Shown: positions 7,219 to 14,685, numbered from the stretch's first letter. The stretch: 60,676 nt of DNA from Candidatus Acidiflorens stordalenmirensis (GCA_003139995.1 PLIC01000007.1:155-60830); one strand, 5' to 3'. Numbers and translations are program-made. The notes: generated by a model not told the origin, from the sequence alone.

Positions 7219-8415
7219 CTAGCGGCTGACGCGGCGGAAGTTGACATTCCCAGAAACCGTCTGGACCTTCAGCACCGGTCCGCCACCGTTGAGTTGACCC
7301 TCGGCCGTCACCGTTCTTGGCCCATACTCCCCGCCTTCACTGGACACGCGAATATCGGAGAAGTCGCTGCGGATCGTGTGGCCATTGGCGACTTCGATCT
7401 CCGCCCGAATGGAGATCGCGAGATCGTTCGCAAGATAGACGGTGATATCGCCGGCCGAGGTTTCAAGCGAGGAATTGCTGTGACCGCCAGCGCCAGCGAG
7501 TAGTTTCACAGTAATTCCCCCAGCCGAAGTTTCTGCCTGCACCGACGTCGCGCCGTCCAATTGGATAGTGCCTCCACCGGTCTGGGCTTGCACACGTCCT
7601 TTCGCGGAAGCCAGCCGAATGCTGCCCGCGCCGGTTTCAATTTCCGCCGGCCCTCCGATGTCGCCCAGGTCCACGCTGCCGCCACCGGTCGTGGCTTTCA
7701 CCGGCCCGCTGCACTTGTCCACCCGAATACTACCCCCGCCCGTTTCCAGCACCGCGCCCTGCAGCCCGGAGAGAACGACAACGTTTCCCCCTCCACTTTC
7801 CGCCTTGATCTCGCCCTTGGCGGATGCAATCTTGATGTTTCCTCCGCCGGTTTCCAGCTTCACGCCGCCTTCCACGCTGCCGACCTCAATCGTGCCCCCG
7901 CCGGTCTCCCCTGTCACATCGCCGCCGATATCATCCACGTGGATATTTCCACCACCACTCTCCATGTCAACACGTCCGGCAATCCCGGTCGCGTTTACGC
8001 TGCCGCCCCCGGTCTCTACCTTTGCGGACTGCAAGTTCCGCGGCACGTTGATGACAAAATCGTCGGCGCACTTACGATTCCCCTTACCCCCCGACTCCGC
8101 CACGATCCACGCCGTGTCTCCCTTCACAGACGCACTCATCCTGTAAGACTCGAATTCGCGACGCGCCTGCTCTTCCGAAGATGTATAGGCCCGGCGATGA
8201 ATGACGTATGTGACCAACACTTGCGATCCACCCTGCACCCGCACCGAACCCGCGTCCAGCTTCACCCGCAGATTCTTTGCCGCACCCAGGTCTCCAGTCA
8301 TTTCCTGGATCCAGTTGTTGCCTTCGCGATACACCCGAGCTTCCTGGCACAAAGCCAGAGATGCCAGGGCAGCCACTAACACTCCGACGCCAGCAAGTTT
8401 TATTAAGTGCTTCAA
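7219..8415 (-). CDS. secreted DUF4097-type beta-helix repeat protein
   Basis: This 398-residue exported protein has a signal peptide (MKHLIKLAGVGVLVAALASL, then ALCQ) and a long body built of a repeat of about 18-20 residues. Each unit contains an ETGGGSI-like core (VETGGGSVNATG, METGGGN-type variants, LETGGGSIRVDKC), from about residue 130 to 340. This is the DUF4097 (putative adhesin) pattern, predicted to form a right-handed beta-helix or solenoid. Such genes often sit beside ECF sigma and anti-sigma factors. That is the case here: the sigma and anti-sigma genes are immediately upstream on the same strand. Function is not proven for the family; an envelope-stress or surface role is inferred. 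Confidence 0.8.
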   Translation of the reverse strand: MKHLIKLAGVGVLVAALASLALCQEARVYREGNNWIQEMTGDLGAAKNLRVKLDAGSVRVQGGSQVLVTYVIHRRAYTSSEEQARREFESYRMSASVKGDTAWIVAESGGKGNRKCADDFVINVPRNLQSAKVETGGGSVNATGIAGRVDMESGGGNIHVDDIGGDVTGETGGGTIEVGSVEGGVKLETGGGNIKIASAKGEIKAESGGGNVVVLSGLQGAVLETGGGSIRVDKCSGPVKATTGGGSVDLGDIGGPAEIETGAGSIRLASAKGRVQAQTGGGTIQLDGATSVQAETSAGGITVKLLAGAGGHSNSSLETSAGDITVYLANDLAISIRAEIEVANGHTIRSDFSDIRVSSEGGEYGPRTVTAEGQLNGGGPVLKVQTVSGNVNFRRVSR

Positions 8416-8462
8416 TGAATGTCCTCCTCAACCTATTACTTAGTACGCCGCCCGCTGTTCGT

Positions 8463-8515
8463 CGTTCGCTGTTCGCAAACCCTCGCAGTCAAGAGCGAAT
8501 AGCGAACAGCGAACG
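8463..8515. repeat. heptamer-arm palindrome, copy 1
   Basis: A perfect 14-base inverted repeat, CGTTCGCTGTTCGC at 8463-8476 and GCGAACAGCGAACG at 8502-8515, flanks the centre AACCCTCGCAGTC. The arms are tandem heptamers (AGCGAAT, AGCGAAC, AGCGAAC). It lies in the 107-base gap between anti-sigma and DUF4097 genes and could form a hairpin in the message that adjusts the ratio of the two products. Confidence 0.6.
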
Positions 8516-8522
8516 GCCGTTC

Positions 8523-9464
8523 TCAATCCATCTCCGGCATCTGCGCCAGCATCGTGCGCGCCTGCGAGCGAATCGAGACGTTCTGATCCGTCTGCGCCAA
8601 CCTGGTTAACACCGATCGAACATTGCTGTCCGTTTTCATCGGTTCCACCAGTCGCAAGGCCTGCATCCGAACGCCGGAATTCGTGTCGCCGATCAGCGCC
8701 CGCAAAACTTCATCCTTTACTCGCGCATCCTGCCGCACAAATCCACTCAGCCCATCCAGCGCCTTCAAACGCACACCCGGATTGGTATCGTTCTGCAACG
8801 CATACATCAGCGCCTCCCGCACGCGCGAGTCGTCGGGCGCCTGCGTCAGCAGATCCACCGAGTCCATCCGCACCCCCGAGTTGTAATTGCTGCGCGCCGC
8901 AAACAACAGCAACTGCTGGATGCGCTGGTCGTTCAGCGAGCCTTGCGCTTCCTGGGTCAAAACCGTGTCGTACTTGATGCTCACCTGGTTCGATCCCGGT
9001 TCCTGCGTCACCGATCGGATGCCCGCGATCGCAGACGATTCCAGCGGTTGAGCGAGTGGCGGTTCCGGCCCTCCGCCGCCTCCGCCGCGTTCGGAGAGAA
9101 AATTGTAGGTTGCGCCAATGCCTCCGCCAAATCCCACGATGAAAATCGCCGCAGCCAGCGCCGGCGCCATCCGAATCTGCCGCAGCCACATTGCCGGCTC
9201 AAGAATCACCCGCTGCCAGAACCCGCCCGGCTGCGTCGTTTCCAGCGCTTCCTGCAGCCGCATCCGCGACGCCGCCAACAGGTTCGGAGCCGGCTCCACC
9301 ACCGGCATTTCCGAAAGTGTCGCGTGGAATTTGCGCGTCGCTTTCAACTCGGTAGCGCACGCCGGACACCGCGTGAGGTGCTGCTCTACCTCGTAGCGGG
9401 CATCGTCCTCGAGCTCGTTGTACACATAGAACAGAATGTTTTGCCGCACCCAATCACATTTCAT
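8523..9464 (-). CDS. anti-sigma factor with zinc finger and HEAT repeats
   Basis: A 313-residue membrane protein. The first 40 residues form a zf-HC2/ZAS domain (MKCDWVRQN with C3, then H29-x3-C33-x2-C36 in HLTRCPAC), the part that holds an ECF sigma factor. One membrane segment lies at about residues 95-115 (PALAAAIFIVGFGGGIGA). The external part carries four HEAT-like repeats about 37 residues apart (NSGVRMDSVDLL, NPGVRLKALDGL, NSGVRMQALRLV, NVSIRSQARTML). Zinc-finger anti-sigmas are known; HEAT repeats on the outer side are less usual and may sense a protein ligand. The ATG at 9464 follows GAAGGG and begins the MKCDW motif. It is the partner of the sigma gene just upstream. Confidence 0.85.
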   Translation of the reverse strand: MKCDWVRQNILFYVYNELEDDARYEVEQHLTRCPACATELKATRKFHATLSEMPVVEPAPNLLAASRMRLQEALETTQPGGFWQRVILEPAMWLRQIRMAPALAAAIFIVGFGGGIGATYNFLSERGGGGGGPEPPLAQPLESSAIAGIRSVTQEPGSNQVSIKYDTVLTQEAQGSLNDQRIQQLLLFAARSNYNSGVRMDSVDLLTQAPDDSRVREALMYALQNDTNPGVRLKALDGLSGFVRQDARVKDEVLRALIGDTNSGVRMQALRLVEPMKTDSNVRSVLTRLAQTDQNVSIRSQARTMLAQMPEMD

Positions 9465-9575
9465 TTTCGTATCCCTTCGCGGGAAGTTGTAAGCGGCCGA
9501 TACCTTGCCGCCGCTGTTGCAGCTTCGAGCCACGAGCTTCGAGCAAACCGGCTGCTCGCGGCTCGCAGCTCCCTC

Positions 9576-10271
9576 TCATCGCATCTCCGCCAGTGCGGTG
9601 CGCAGTTTTTGCGTCGCGCGAAACAACGTATTCTTCGCCGTCTCTTCCGTCGTATTCAGCATCTCGCCCACCGTGCGCAACCTCAGCCCGTGATAGTGCT
9701 TCAACTCGAACACCATCCGCTCACGAGGCGTCAGTCCCGACAGCGCCGCTCCGATCTTCCGCCCCAGTTCCCGCCGCATCAGATCGCGTTCCGGGTTGGC
9801 GCCCGAGCGCGCGTCCGCGAACTGCTCCAGCCGGCTGTACTCTTCACCGGACGCGTCCACCGCAACCGGAGCGTCTTCCTTGCGCACATTCCGATTTCGC
9901 AAATGATCCAGGCAGAGATTGGTGACGATGCGGTAGATCCAGGTGTAGAAGGAACACTCGAAACGGAAACTGCCCAGATTCTTGTAGGCCTTGAGGAAGG
10001 CCTCCTGATAAACGTCCTGCGCGTCGGACTCCGATCCCGTCAAGTGCAGCGCCAGTCGCAGAACCGGCTGATCGTAATGACGCACCAATACCTCGAAAGC
10101 CGCGCGGTTTCCCTGCTGCGCCTCCCGGATCAAACCCGTGTCGTCAATGCGGTTGCCCTGCGCTGCCAAGGAGCCCCTCATGGGGTTCTGCTTGCCGCTG
10201 TCCTGCTCTGTCCGCCGCGGACGGGAAGTTTCGCCAACCGGAATTGCTACTGCGTAAGAATCGGCCGGCAT
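9576..10271 (-). CDS. ECF-type RNA polymerase sigma factor
   Basis: A 231-residue sigma-70 family factor of the extracytoplasmic-function group. Region 2 is clear (SDAQDVYQEAFLKAYKNLGS, then TWIYRIVTNLCLDHLRNR), and region 4 carries the helix-turn-helix (LTPRERMVFELKHYHGLRLR, then GEMLNTTEETAKNTLFRA). Regions 1 and 3 are absent, as expected for ECF factors. The N-terminal 40 residues before DDTGLIREAQQGN are variable, so a start further in is possible. The anti-sigma gene follows 111 bases downstream. By family analogy the factor is released when the anti-sigma responds to an envelope signal, and it probably drives its own operon. Confidence 0.9.
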   Translation of the reverse strand: MPADSYAVAIPVGETSRPRRTEQDSGKQNPMRGSLAAQGNRIDDTGLIREAQQGNRAAFEVLVRHYDQPVLRLALHLTGSESDAQDVYQEAFLKAYKNLGSFRFECSFYTWIYRIVTNLCLDHLRNRNVRKEDAPVAVDASGEEYSRLEQFADARSGANPERDLMRRELGRKIGAALSGLTPRERMVFELKHYHGLRLRTVGEMLNTTEETAKNTLFRATQKLRTALAEMR

Positions 10272-10413
10272 TGTCTGTCTCTGTCCCCTACAAGTGGTCC
10301 AACCTCAGCCTTGCACAGAAATAGACGGAGCAGCAGCTCGAACGTTAGCAGATTATAAGGAGTTGGCCCTTGGTTTGCTTGACAGTGGAAGACAGAGGTG
10401 AAAACAAGGCCTG

Positions 10414-10893
10414 TCAGCGCCCTTCAAACTTCAGCCGCATTTCGTTCGTGTTCTCAAACCCAAGCTTTTCATACAAGGGCCGACCCTCGGAGCTGGCGTG
10501 CAAATGGACGGAGCGCAAGCCCTGCTCTTTGAGCCAGGCGAGGATTGCCAGCATGATTTGCCGCGCAATTCCGCGCTTCCGGAACTCCGGCTCCGTGTAC
10601 ATATTCAGGATCACCGCCCGTTCGGTGCATGGGTCTTTGGGATTCGCCGGCCACGGACACAGCAACACCCCACCGCCGCCAACGGCGCGGCCCGAGCCAT
10701 CCAGCGCCAGCCAGTGGCGATACGAACCATCGGCCAAAGCCCGCGCCAGCCACGGGCCGGCAACTTCCACCATCCGATCAAGTTCTTCGACCGTGCCTTC
10801 CCCCATGTCGCGAAACATCTCCCGCCGGTGATGAAGAATGATCGCCGAATCGCCCGGCTCTGCGTTTCGAATCGTGATCTCAGCTTGCGTCAT
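10414..10893 (-). CDS. GNAT family N-acetyltransferase
   Basis: A 159-residue protein with the GNAT fold. GSGRAVGGGGVLL and AVILNMYTEPEFRKRGIARQ match motif A, including the R-x-x-G-x-A acetyl-CoA pyrophosphate loop. A C-terminal HLHASSEGRPLYEKLGFENT matches motif B. It would transfer an acetyl group from acetyl-CoA to an amine of unknown identity in the cytoplasm. It stands divergently from queD with a gap of 77 bases, so the two may share a promoter region. The acceptor cannot be predicted. Confidence 0.85.
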   Translation of the reverse strand: MTQAEITIRNAEPGDSAIILHHRREMFRDMGEGTVEELDRMVEVAGPWLARALADGSYRHWLALDGSGRAVGGGGVLLCPWPANPKDPCTERAVILNMYTEPEFRKRGIARQIMLAILAWLKEQGLRSVHLHASSEGRPLYEKLGFENTNEMRLKFEGR

Positions 10894-10970
10894 GTTCGCG
10901 CCGTGTCTCCGCAGCTCTCAAAAGGTACAATAAAACTGGCGCAGGTCACAGCCGAGGCTAACCGGATTTC

Positions 10971-11348
10971 ATGTACGAAGTCACCGTTGAAGACACATTC
11001 GCCGCAGGACACTACCTGCGCAATTACAAGGGCAAGTGCGAGAACCCGCACGGCCATAATTACAAGATTCGTGTGACCCTCGCTGGCGCCGAACTCGACA
11101 AGGCCGGACTGCTGCTCGATTTCAAGGACCTGAAAGACGTGATGAAGTACGCCATCGACCGTCTCGACCACCAGATGATCAACGACATCGAGCCCTTCAC
11201 CGTCCTCAACCCTTCCGCCGAGAATCTCGCGAAATATTTCTACGACGAGACCAACACACGCTTAAGCGCAGTAACCAACGGCAGGGTGAGGGTGAAAGAC
11301 GTCACCGTTTTCGAGACCGACACGACCACGGCGCGATACTCGGAGTAG
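10971..11348 (+). CDS. queD: 6-carboxytetrahydropterin synthase
   Basis: A 125-residue protein of the 6-pyruvoyl-tetrahydropterin synthase family. It converts dihydroneopterin triphosphate to 6-carboxytetrahydropterin, the second step towards queuosine. Zinc-binding histidines are visible in FAAGHYL and in NPHGHNYKI, and catalytic residues fall in the conserved C-x3-HGHNY box (KGKCENPHGHNYK) and the LDHQMIND segment. queE follows about 95 bases later on the same strand, which favours QueD over a biopterin role. An octamer palindrome separates the two genes. I see no preQ1 riboswitch upstream. Confidence 0.9.
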   Translation: MYEVTVEDTFAAGHYLRNYKGKCENPHGHNYKIRVTLAGAELDKAGLLLDFKDLKDVMKYAIDRLDHQMINDIEPFTVLNPSAENLAKYFYDETNTRLSAVTNGRVRVKDVTVFETDTTTARYSE

Positions 11349-11350
11349 CA

Positions 11351-11427
11351 ATCGGGTGATCGGGCCATCGGGTCATCTAAAGGTTCTGGTTTTGAATTTC
11401 GATGGCCCGATGATCAGATGACCCGAT
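11351..11427. repeat. octamer-arm palindrome (ATCGGG family), copy 1
   Basis: The left arm is a run of octamers, ATCGGGTG ATCGGGCC ATCGGGTC. The right arm is its approximate reverse complement, GATGGCCC GATGATCA GATGACCC. About 25 bases of loop separate them. It lies between queD and queE. Three other copies lie near 19.1, 20.1 and 21.1 kb. Confidence 0.65.
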
Positions 11428-11443
11428 CTTAGTCCTATGTCCT

Positions 11444-12127
11444 ATGCAAGTCACCGAAATCTACAAATCGCTCCAGGGCGAATCGACGTATTCTGGCCTG
11501 CCCTGCGTATTCGTGCGTTTGACGGGATGCAACCTGCGCTGCTCCTGGTGCGACAGCGAATTCAGTTTCTCTGGCGGGCAACAGATGACGGTGCAAGAAG
11601 TACTCAGCGAAGTCGCCCGTCTGAGCCCCGGCGGCGGACTGGTTGAGATCACCGGCGGCGAACCTATGCTGCAGGAGCGCGAAGTCATCCCGCTAATGGA
11701 ACAACTTCTGGACGCCGACTACCAGGTATTGCTCGAAACCAACGGCGAGCGGCCCCTAGCGCGGGTCCCGAAACAAGTCGTCAAGATCGTCGACGTGAAG
11801 TGTCCGCACTCCGGCGAACCAAACGCCTTCGCACTCGAGAATCTCAAGGCGCTTCGGCCTCGCGATGAACTCAAGTTTGTTTTGACCGACCGCACCGACT
11901 ACGAATTCGCCTGCGACTTCGTCCGGTATCACGGGCTGGCCGAGCGCGTTCACGCCGTTTTATTTTCCCCCGCGTTCGAAAAGGCGGCCTCGGGCGCGCG
12001 AGATACTTCACATTGTCAACTCGATCCGCAAGAGCTAGCCCAGTGGATCCTCGCCGACAATCTTCCCGTGCGGCTCAGCCTGCAAATCCACAAACTGATC
12101 TGGGATCCCGCCGCCAAGGGCGTATAG
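11444..12127 (+). CDS. queE: 7-carboxy-7-deazaguanine synthase (radical SAM)
   Basis: A 227-residue radical SAM enzyme that rearranges 6-carboxytetrahydropterin into 7-carboxy-7-deazaguanine, the committed step to queuosine. The cluster-binding C-x3-C-x2-C motif is CNLRCSWC at about residues 30-37, preceded by the family N-terminus MQVTEIYKSLQGES. ITGGEP at about residue 70 is the SAM-contact motif. The length is normal. It shares direction with queD, and a GluQRS gene nearby modifies queuosine-containing tRNA. An ATG seven bases upstream is out of frame. The protein ends at 12127, just before the retron island. Confidence 0.92.
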   Translation: MQVTEIYKSLQGESTYSGLPCVFVRLTGCNLRCSWCDSEFSFSGGQQMTVQEVLSEVARLSPGGGLVEITGGEPMLQEREVIPLMEQLLDADYQVLLETNGERPLARVPKQVVKIVDVKCPHSGEPNAFALENLKALRPRDELKFVLTDRTDYEFACDFVRYHGLAERVHAVLFSPAFEKAASGARDTSHCQLDPQELAQWILADNLPVRLSLQIHKLIWDPAAKGV

Positions 12128-12235
12128 CGTTACGCCCCAGGTTCCTAATCCATATTTGAATTGTCATCCTGAGCGAAGCGAAGCATTGGCGCTCCGACAT
12201 CAATATATTTTTCGATTGACCCCGAATCGCAGGCG

Positions 12236-12324
12236 CAATAAGATCAGGGCGAGCGTCTTAGCCGGGTTTTTCGTGAGGTTACGATAAAACTCTAATGCCG
12301 GGTGCTTAGCCAGGCTGCACTGTA
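12236..12324 (+). ncRNA. candidate retron msr-msd region (boundaries uncertain)
   Basis: Retron non-coding RNAs normally lie upstream of the first protein gene and have a conserved TTAGC-type context around the branching guanosine. In this spacer GTCTTAGCC occurs at about 12255 and is followed by a stem-loop: CCGGGTTTTTCGT, loop GAGGTT, then ACGATAAAAC and CCGG. A second GCTTAGCC lies near 12304 inside GTGC...GCAC. I cannot find the long inverted repeat (a1/a2) that should bound the RNA, so limits and even presence are inference. Confidence 0.3.
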
Positions 12325-12354
12325 TTGAGCGGGATTCTATGGGCGGAGAGACAG

Positions 12355-13227
12355 TTGCTAGGGTCGCTGCGTGATGTCTTCAAGGAGAAACGCGTCTATC
12401 ACCGGAAGAACCGTTTCATTGTCTTTGTTTGTGGGGGTCGCCTTGAAGAAGGGCAAACCTCGCGTCGAAAGCAGTTCGTGGAGTGGGCCGGCGAAAATCT
12501 CCCAGGCTTCATCTGCCTCATGGCAGAAGATGCGCTCAAGGACAGTTTCAGCGGGGAGGGTCGGGCGTTTGTAAACCTTGCCCATTTTGAGACGATTGTC
12601 GCCGAAGTCTCGGACTGTGTTTTGATTTTTCCCGAGAGCGCTGGCTCATTCGCGGAGACCGGCTTTTTTGCAAACTCCAACAAGGTCCGCGAAAAGACCC
12701 TCATCGTAAATCCGCTAGCTCTTCAGACTGTCGACTCGTTCCTAAACCTTGGCCCGATCGAAACAATCAGCTCATTTTCGTTTCTTAAGCCTACCGTTCT
12801 CCTCGATGAGCGAGGTACGCCCGACTTCGGTCCAATTGGGCTCCGGCTCAGGGAGCGCGTGAAGCCACCTGAACATCGGGAGCGCCTGCCTTATCAAACC
12901 TTCGGACAGTTCACATTCAAGCAGAAGATGTTGGTTGTTTTCGAGGTCTTGAGACTGCTGCGGCTAGCTGACCTGAAGACCCTCCGATACGTCATTCAAG
13001 CCTGTTTTGGCGGCAATCCCAAGAATCAGGAATTGAAACACATACTTAGGATCCTGCTTGCCGCGAACTTCATCCGGCGCGACAGGGAATATTTCAGGCC
13101 GACGCCGGGCGTAGATCTTATCGAGATCGAACATCTTGAGGTCGAGCGAGTGCTTGCGCAGGTTCAATTTTTCTATCAGAAGTACTCAAAAGAGCTTTAC
13201 GACGCGTTGCCGGAAGCGACCGTATGA
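12355..13227 (+). CDS. retron effector, St85/Sen2-type nucleoside deoxyribosyltransferase-like toxin
   Basis: About 290 residues. The N-terminal 180 residues match the retron St85 effector family by pattern: FIVFVCGGR at the start, LPGFICLMAEDA, FVNLAHFETIVAE, CVLIFPESAGSFAETGFFA, and LIVNPLALQTVDSFLNLGPI. These resemble a nucleoside deoxyribosyltransferase/TIR-like fold, with the PESAGSFAE segment as likely active site. The C-terminal 100 residues look like a winged-helix DNA-binding domain. In studied relatives the effector is a toxin held inactive by the reverse transcriptase and its msDNA, and is released by phage. I chose the TTG at 12355 because GGAG lies six bases before it; a TTG at 12325 would add ten residues. 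The 3' end overlaps the reverse transcriptase start by four bases. GC content is visibly below that of the flanking genes. Confidence 0.75.
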   Translation: MLGSLRDVFKEKRVYHRKNRFIVFVCGGRLEEGQTSRRKQFVEWAGENLPGFICLMAEDALKDSFSGEGRAFVNLAHFETIVAEVSDCVLIFPESAGSFAETGFFANSNKVREKTLIVNPLALQTVDSFLNLGPIETISSFSFLKPTVLLDERGTPDFGPIGLRLRERVKPPEHRERLPYQTFGQFTFKQKMLVVFEVLRLLRLADLKTLRYVIQACFGGNPKNQELKHILRILLAANFIRRDREYFRPTPGVDLIEIEHLEVERVLAQVQFFYQKYSKELYDALPEATV

Positions 13228-14156
13228 TTGCCGAACGAATCAGTGCGAGGCTCGGTTTGTCCCCTGCCTTCCTGGAAAAGCTCGCTAGGACCGCTTCGTT
13301 CCGGTACAAAGAACATTCGATCAAAAAGAAGGGCGGTGGCACCAGGACGATCCATCATCCAGCCAGAGAGTTGAAACTCGTTCAAGGGTGGTTGCTGCAG
13401 GATGTTTTAAATAGGCTGCCCGTGCATCCGGCCGCCACGGCCTACCGCGAAGGTTGCAGCATAAAGCGCAACGCCGAGTTACACGTAGCCAACAATTATT
13501 TGCTCCGTGTTGATTTCCAGGACTTCTTCCCATCTCTGAAGGGTCGTGATGTGGAAGCCGTTCTTGTGGCGAATCGCCAGAACCTGTCCGAAGGTGGCAT
13601 CACAATGCAGGACATCACCTTTATTAGGCGGATCGTGTGTCGACACGACTCTTTGACAATAGGAGCCCCGACGTCACCCCAGTTGTCGAATGCGATTATG
13701 TTTAACCTCGATAGGACGTGGTCGGAGAGGGCTGGGGCGCTGGAGGTCACCTATACCCGTTACGCTGATGATCTCTATTTCTCCACCAATCGCCCCAATG
13801 TACTGAAGGACTTGCTGGGCGATCTTCGGTCGTACCTCAACGCGAATGTTCACCCACTTCTGCGGATAAACGACAAGAAAACGGCGTTTGGCTCTCGTAA
13901 GCGTCGGAGATTAGCTGCCGGTCTAGTACTAACATCTGATCGAAGAGTGTCGATAGGTCGCCAAAGGAAGAGAGTTCTAAAAACGCTGGTTATGAAGCTC
14001 AAAAGGAGGTACCTTTCTCCGGATGAGGTGGCCAGTCTTCGGGGATGGATATCATACCTGCATTCGGTTGAGCCGACCTTTGTGCTCTCTTTGGAACGGA
14101 AATACGCCATCAATTTCGCCTTGGGCAGCACTTGGGGAATTGAGGAAAGAGGCTAG
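13224..14156 (+). CDS. retron-type reverse transcriptase
   Basis: A complete 310-residue RNA-directed DNA polymerase. It has the retron-specific NAELH (the NAxxH motif X) at residues 83-87, LLRVDFQDFFPS at 93-104, IGAPTSPQLSN at 146-156, the catalytic YADD at 180-183, and the thumb-proximal AAGLVLTSDRRVSIGRQRKR at 231-250. Retrons usually show VTG at that last position, so the region Y motif is altered here. It lacks maturase and integrase domains, which separates it from group II intron and retroviral enzymes. The ATG overlaps the effector stop (ATGA), implying translational coupling. It would prime from a 2'-OH on msr RNA and make msDNA that keeps the effector in check. Confidence 0.92.
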   Translation: MIAERISARLGLSPAFLEKLARTASFRYKEHSIKKKGGGTRTIHHPARELKLVQGWLLQDVLNRLPVHPAATAYREGCSIKRNAELHVANNYLLRVDFQDFFPSLKGRDVEAVLVANRQNLSEGGITMQDITFIRRIVCRHDSLTIGAPTSPQLSNAIMFNLDRTWSERAGALEVTYTRYADDLYFSTNRPNVLKDLLGDLRSYLNANVHPLLRINDKKTAFGSRKRRRLAAGLVLTSDRRVSIGRQRKRVLKTLVMKLKRRYLSPDEVASLRGWISYLHSVEPTFVLSLERKYAINFALGSTWGIEERG

Positions 14157-14439
14157 CAGGAAGAAGCGCGGCGATCGCCGCCGCCGGAATTCCCATCTGC
14201 GCCAGTTGCGCCGCCTGGTCCTGCATCAGCGCGATCAGCGGAGAAACCACCACCGCCGTCTTCCCCGAAATCACCGCCGGAAGCTGGTAGCACAGCGACT
14301 TTCCGCCTCCGGTCGGCATCACCACACAAGTATCGTGCGCGGCCAGCAGGCTCCGTATAACATTCTCCTGCTTGGGACGAAACTCGTGGTATCCCCAATA
14401 GCGCCGCAGCACTGCCGCCAAGTTTGGAACATCGGGCAT
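14110..14439 (-). pseudogene. recQ: truncated RecQ-type DNA helicase (N-terminal 90 residues)
   Basis: From the ATG at 14439 the reading frame shows an unmistakable RecQ N-terminus: the aromatic/motif 0 stretch (YWGYHEFRPKQENVIRSLL), Walker A MPTGGGKSLCYQLPA, and VVVSPLIALMQDQ. Homology stops about residue 90 (IPAAAIAAL). The frame then runs into bases that encode the end of the reverse transcriptase and stops. Motifs II-VI, the zinc-binding and HRDC parts are missing, and I find no remainder elsewhere in the window. The break coincides with the retron edge, so retron acquisition or a linked deletion probably destroyed the gene. Confidence 0.8.
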
Positions 14440-14546
14440 TTTTTGTGCGTTCTTCCGCAGTATAGCGTTAGACCCATTCCCAAAGTCTGTGAGCGTTCGA
14501 CGCCAGATTTGTGATGAATTAGAGTTTGTGCACAAACGGGAACCAC

Positions 14547-14571
14547 GTAGGGACGGCCGCCCTCGGCCGTC
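14547..14571. repeat. REP element (GGGAC-GCCGCCCTCGGC family), copy 1
   Basis: GTAGGGACGGCCGCCCTCGG continuing CCGTC is a short GC-rich imperfect palindrome. It matches copies at 36.4, 45.7, 58.5, 59.1 and 59.3 kb. The last three surround a RAYT transposase gene, the enzyme class associated with REP spread. Confidence 0.65.
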
Positions 14572-14618
14572 TTGTCTGCGCGCAGAAACTCAGTGGTGAT
14601 CTCTCGAGAAGAGCAAGC

Positions 14619-14648
14619 AAAAAAAAGGCCGACTCGCAGGCCGGCCTT
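14619..14648 (-). terminator. rho-independent terminator of the HU gene
   Basis: Read on the minus strand, AAGGCCG pairs with CGGCCTT across a loop of about ten bases, and eight T residues follow (A-tract 14619-14626 on the plus strand). It lies about 40 bases after the HU stop codon, the normal arrangement for an intrinsic terminator. Confidence 0.8.
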
Positions 14649-14685
14649 CTTGATTATGTGGCGCGGACACTGTTGTCCGCAAAAT

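Noticed and set aside
8461..8520. Heptamer runs as a CRISPR array
   Set aside because: Units are 7-8 bases without spacers, arranged as inverted arms; no cas genes are present.
8943..10358. A 471-codon plus-strand frame opposite the sigma and anti-sigma genes
   Set aside because: The opposite strand encodes complete sigma region 2/4 and zinc-finger motifs; this frame is arginine- and histidine-rich shadow sequence.
12163..12186. TGTCATCCTGAGCGAAGCGAAG as part of the retron RNA
   Set aside because: This resembles a common intergenic repeat of many bacterial genomes and has no complementary partner in the spacer, so I did not use it to set retron RNA limits.
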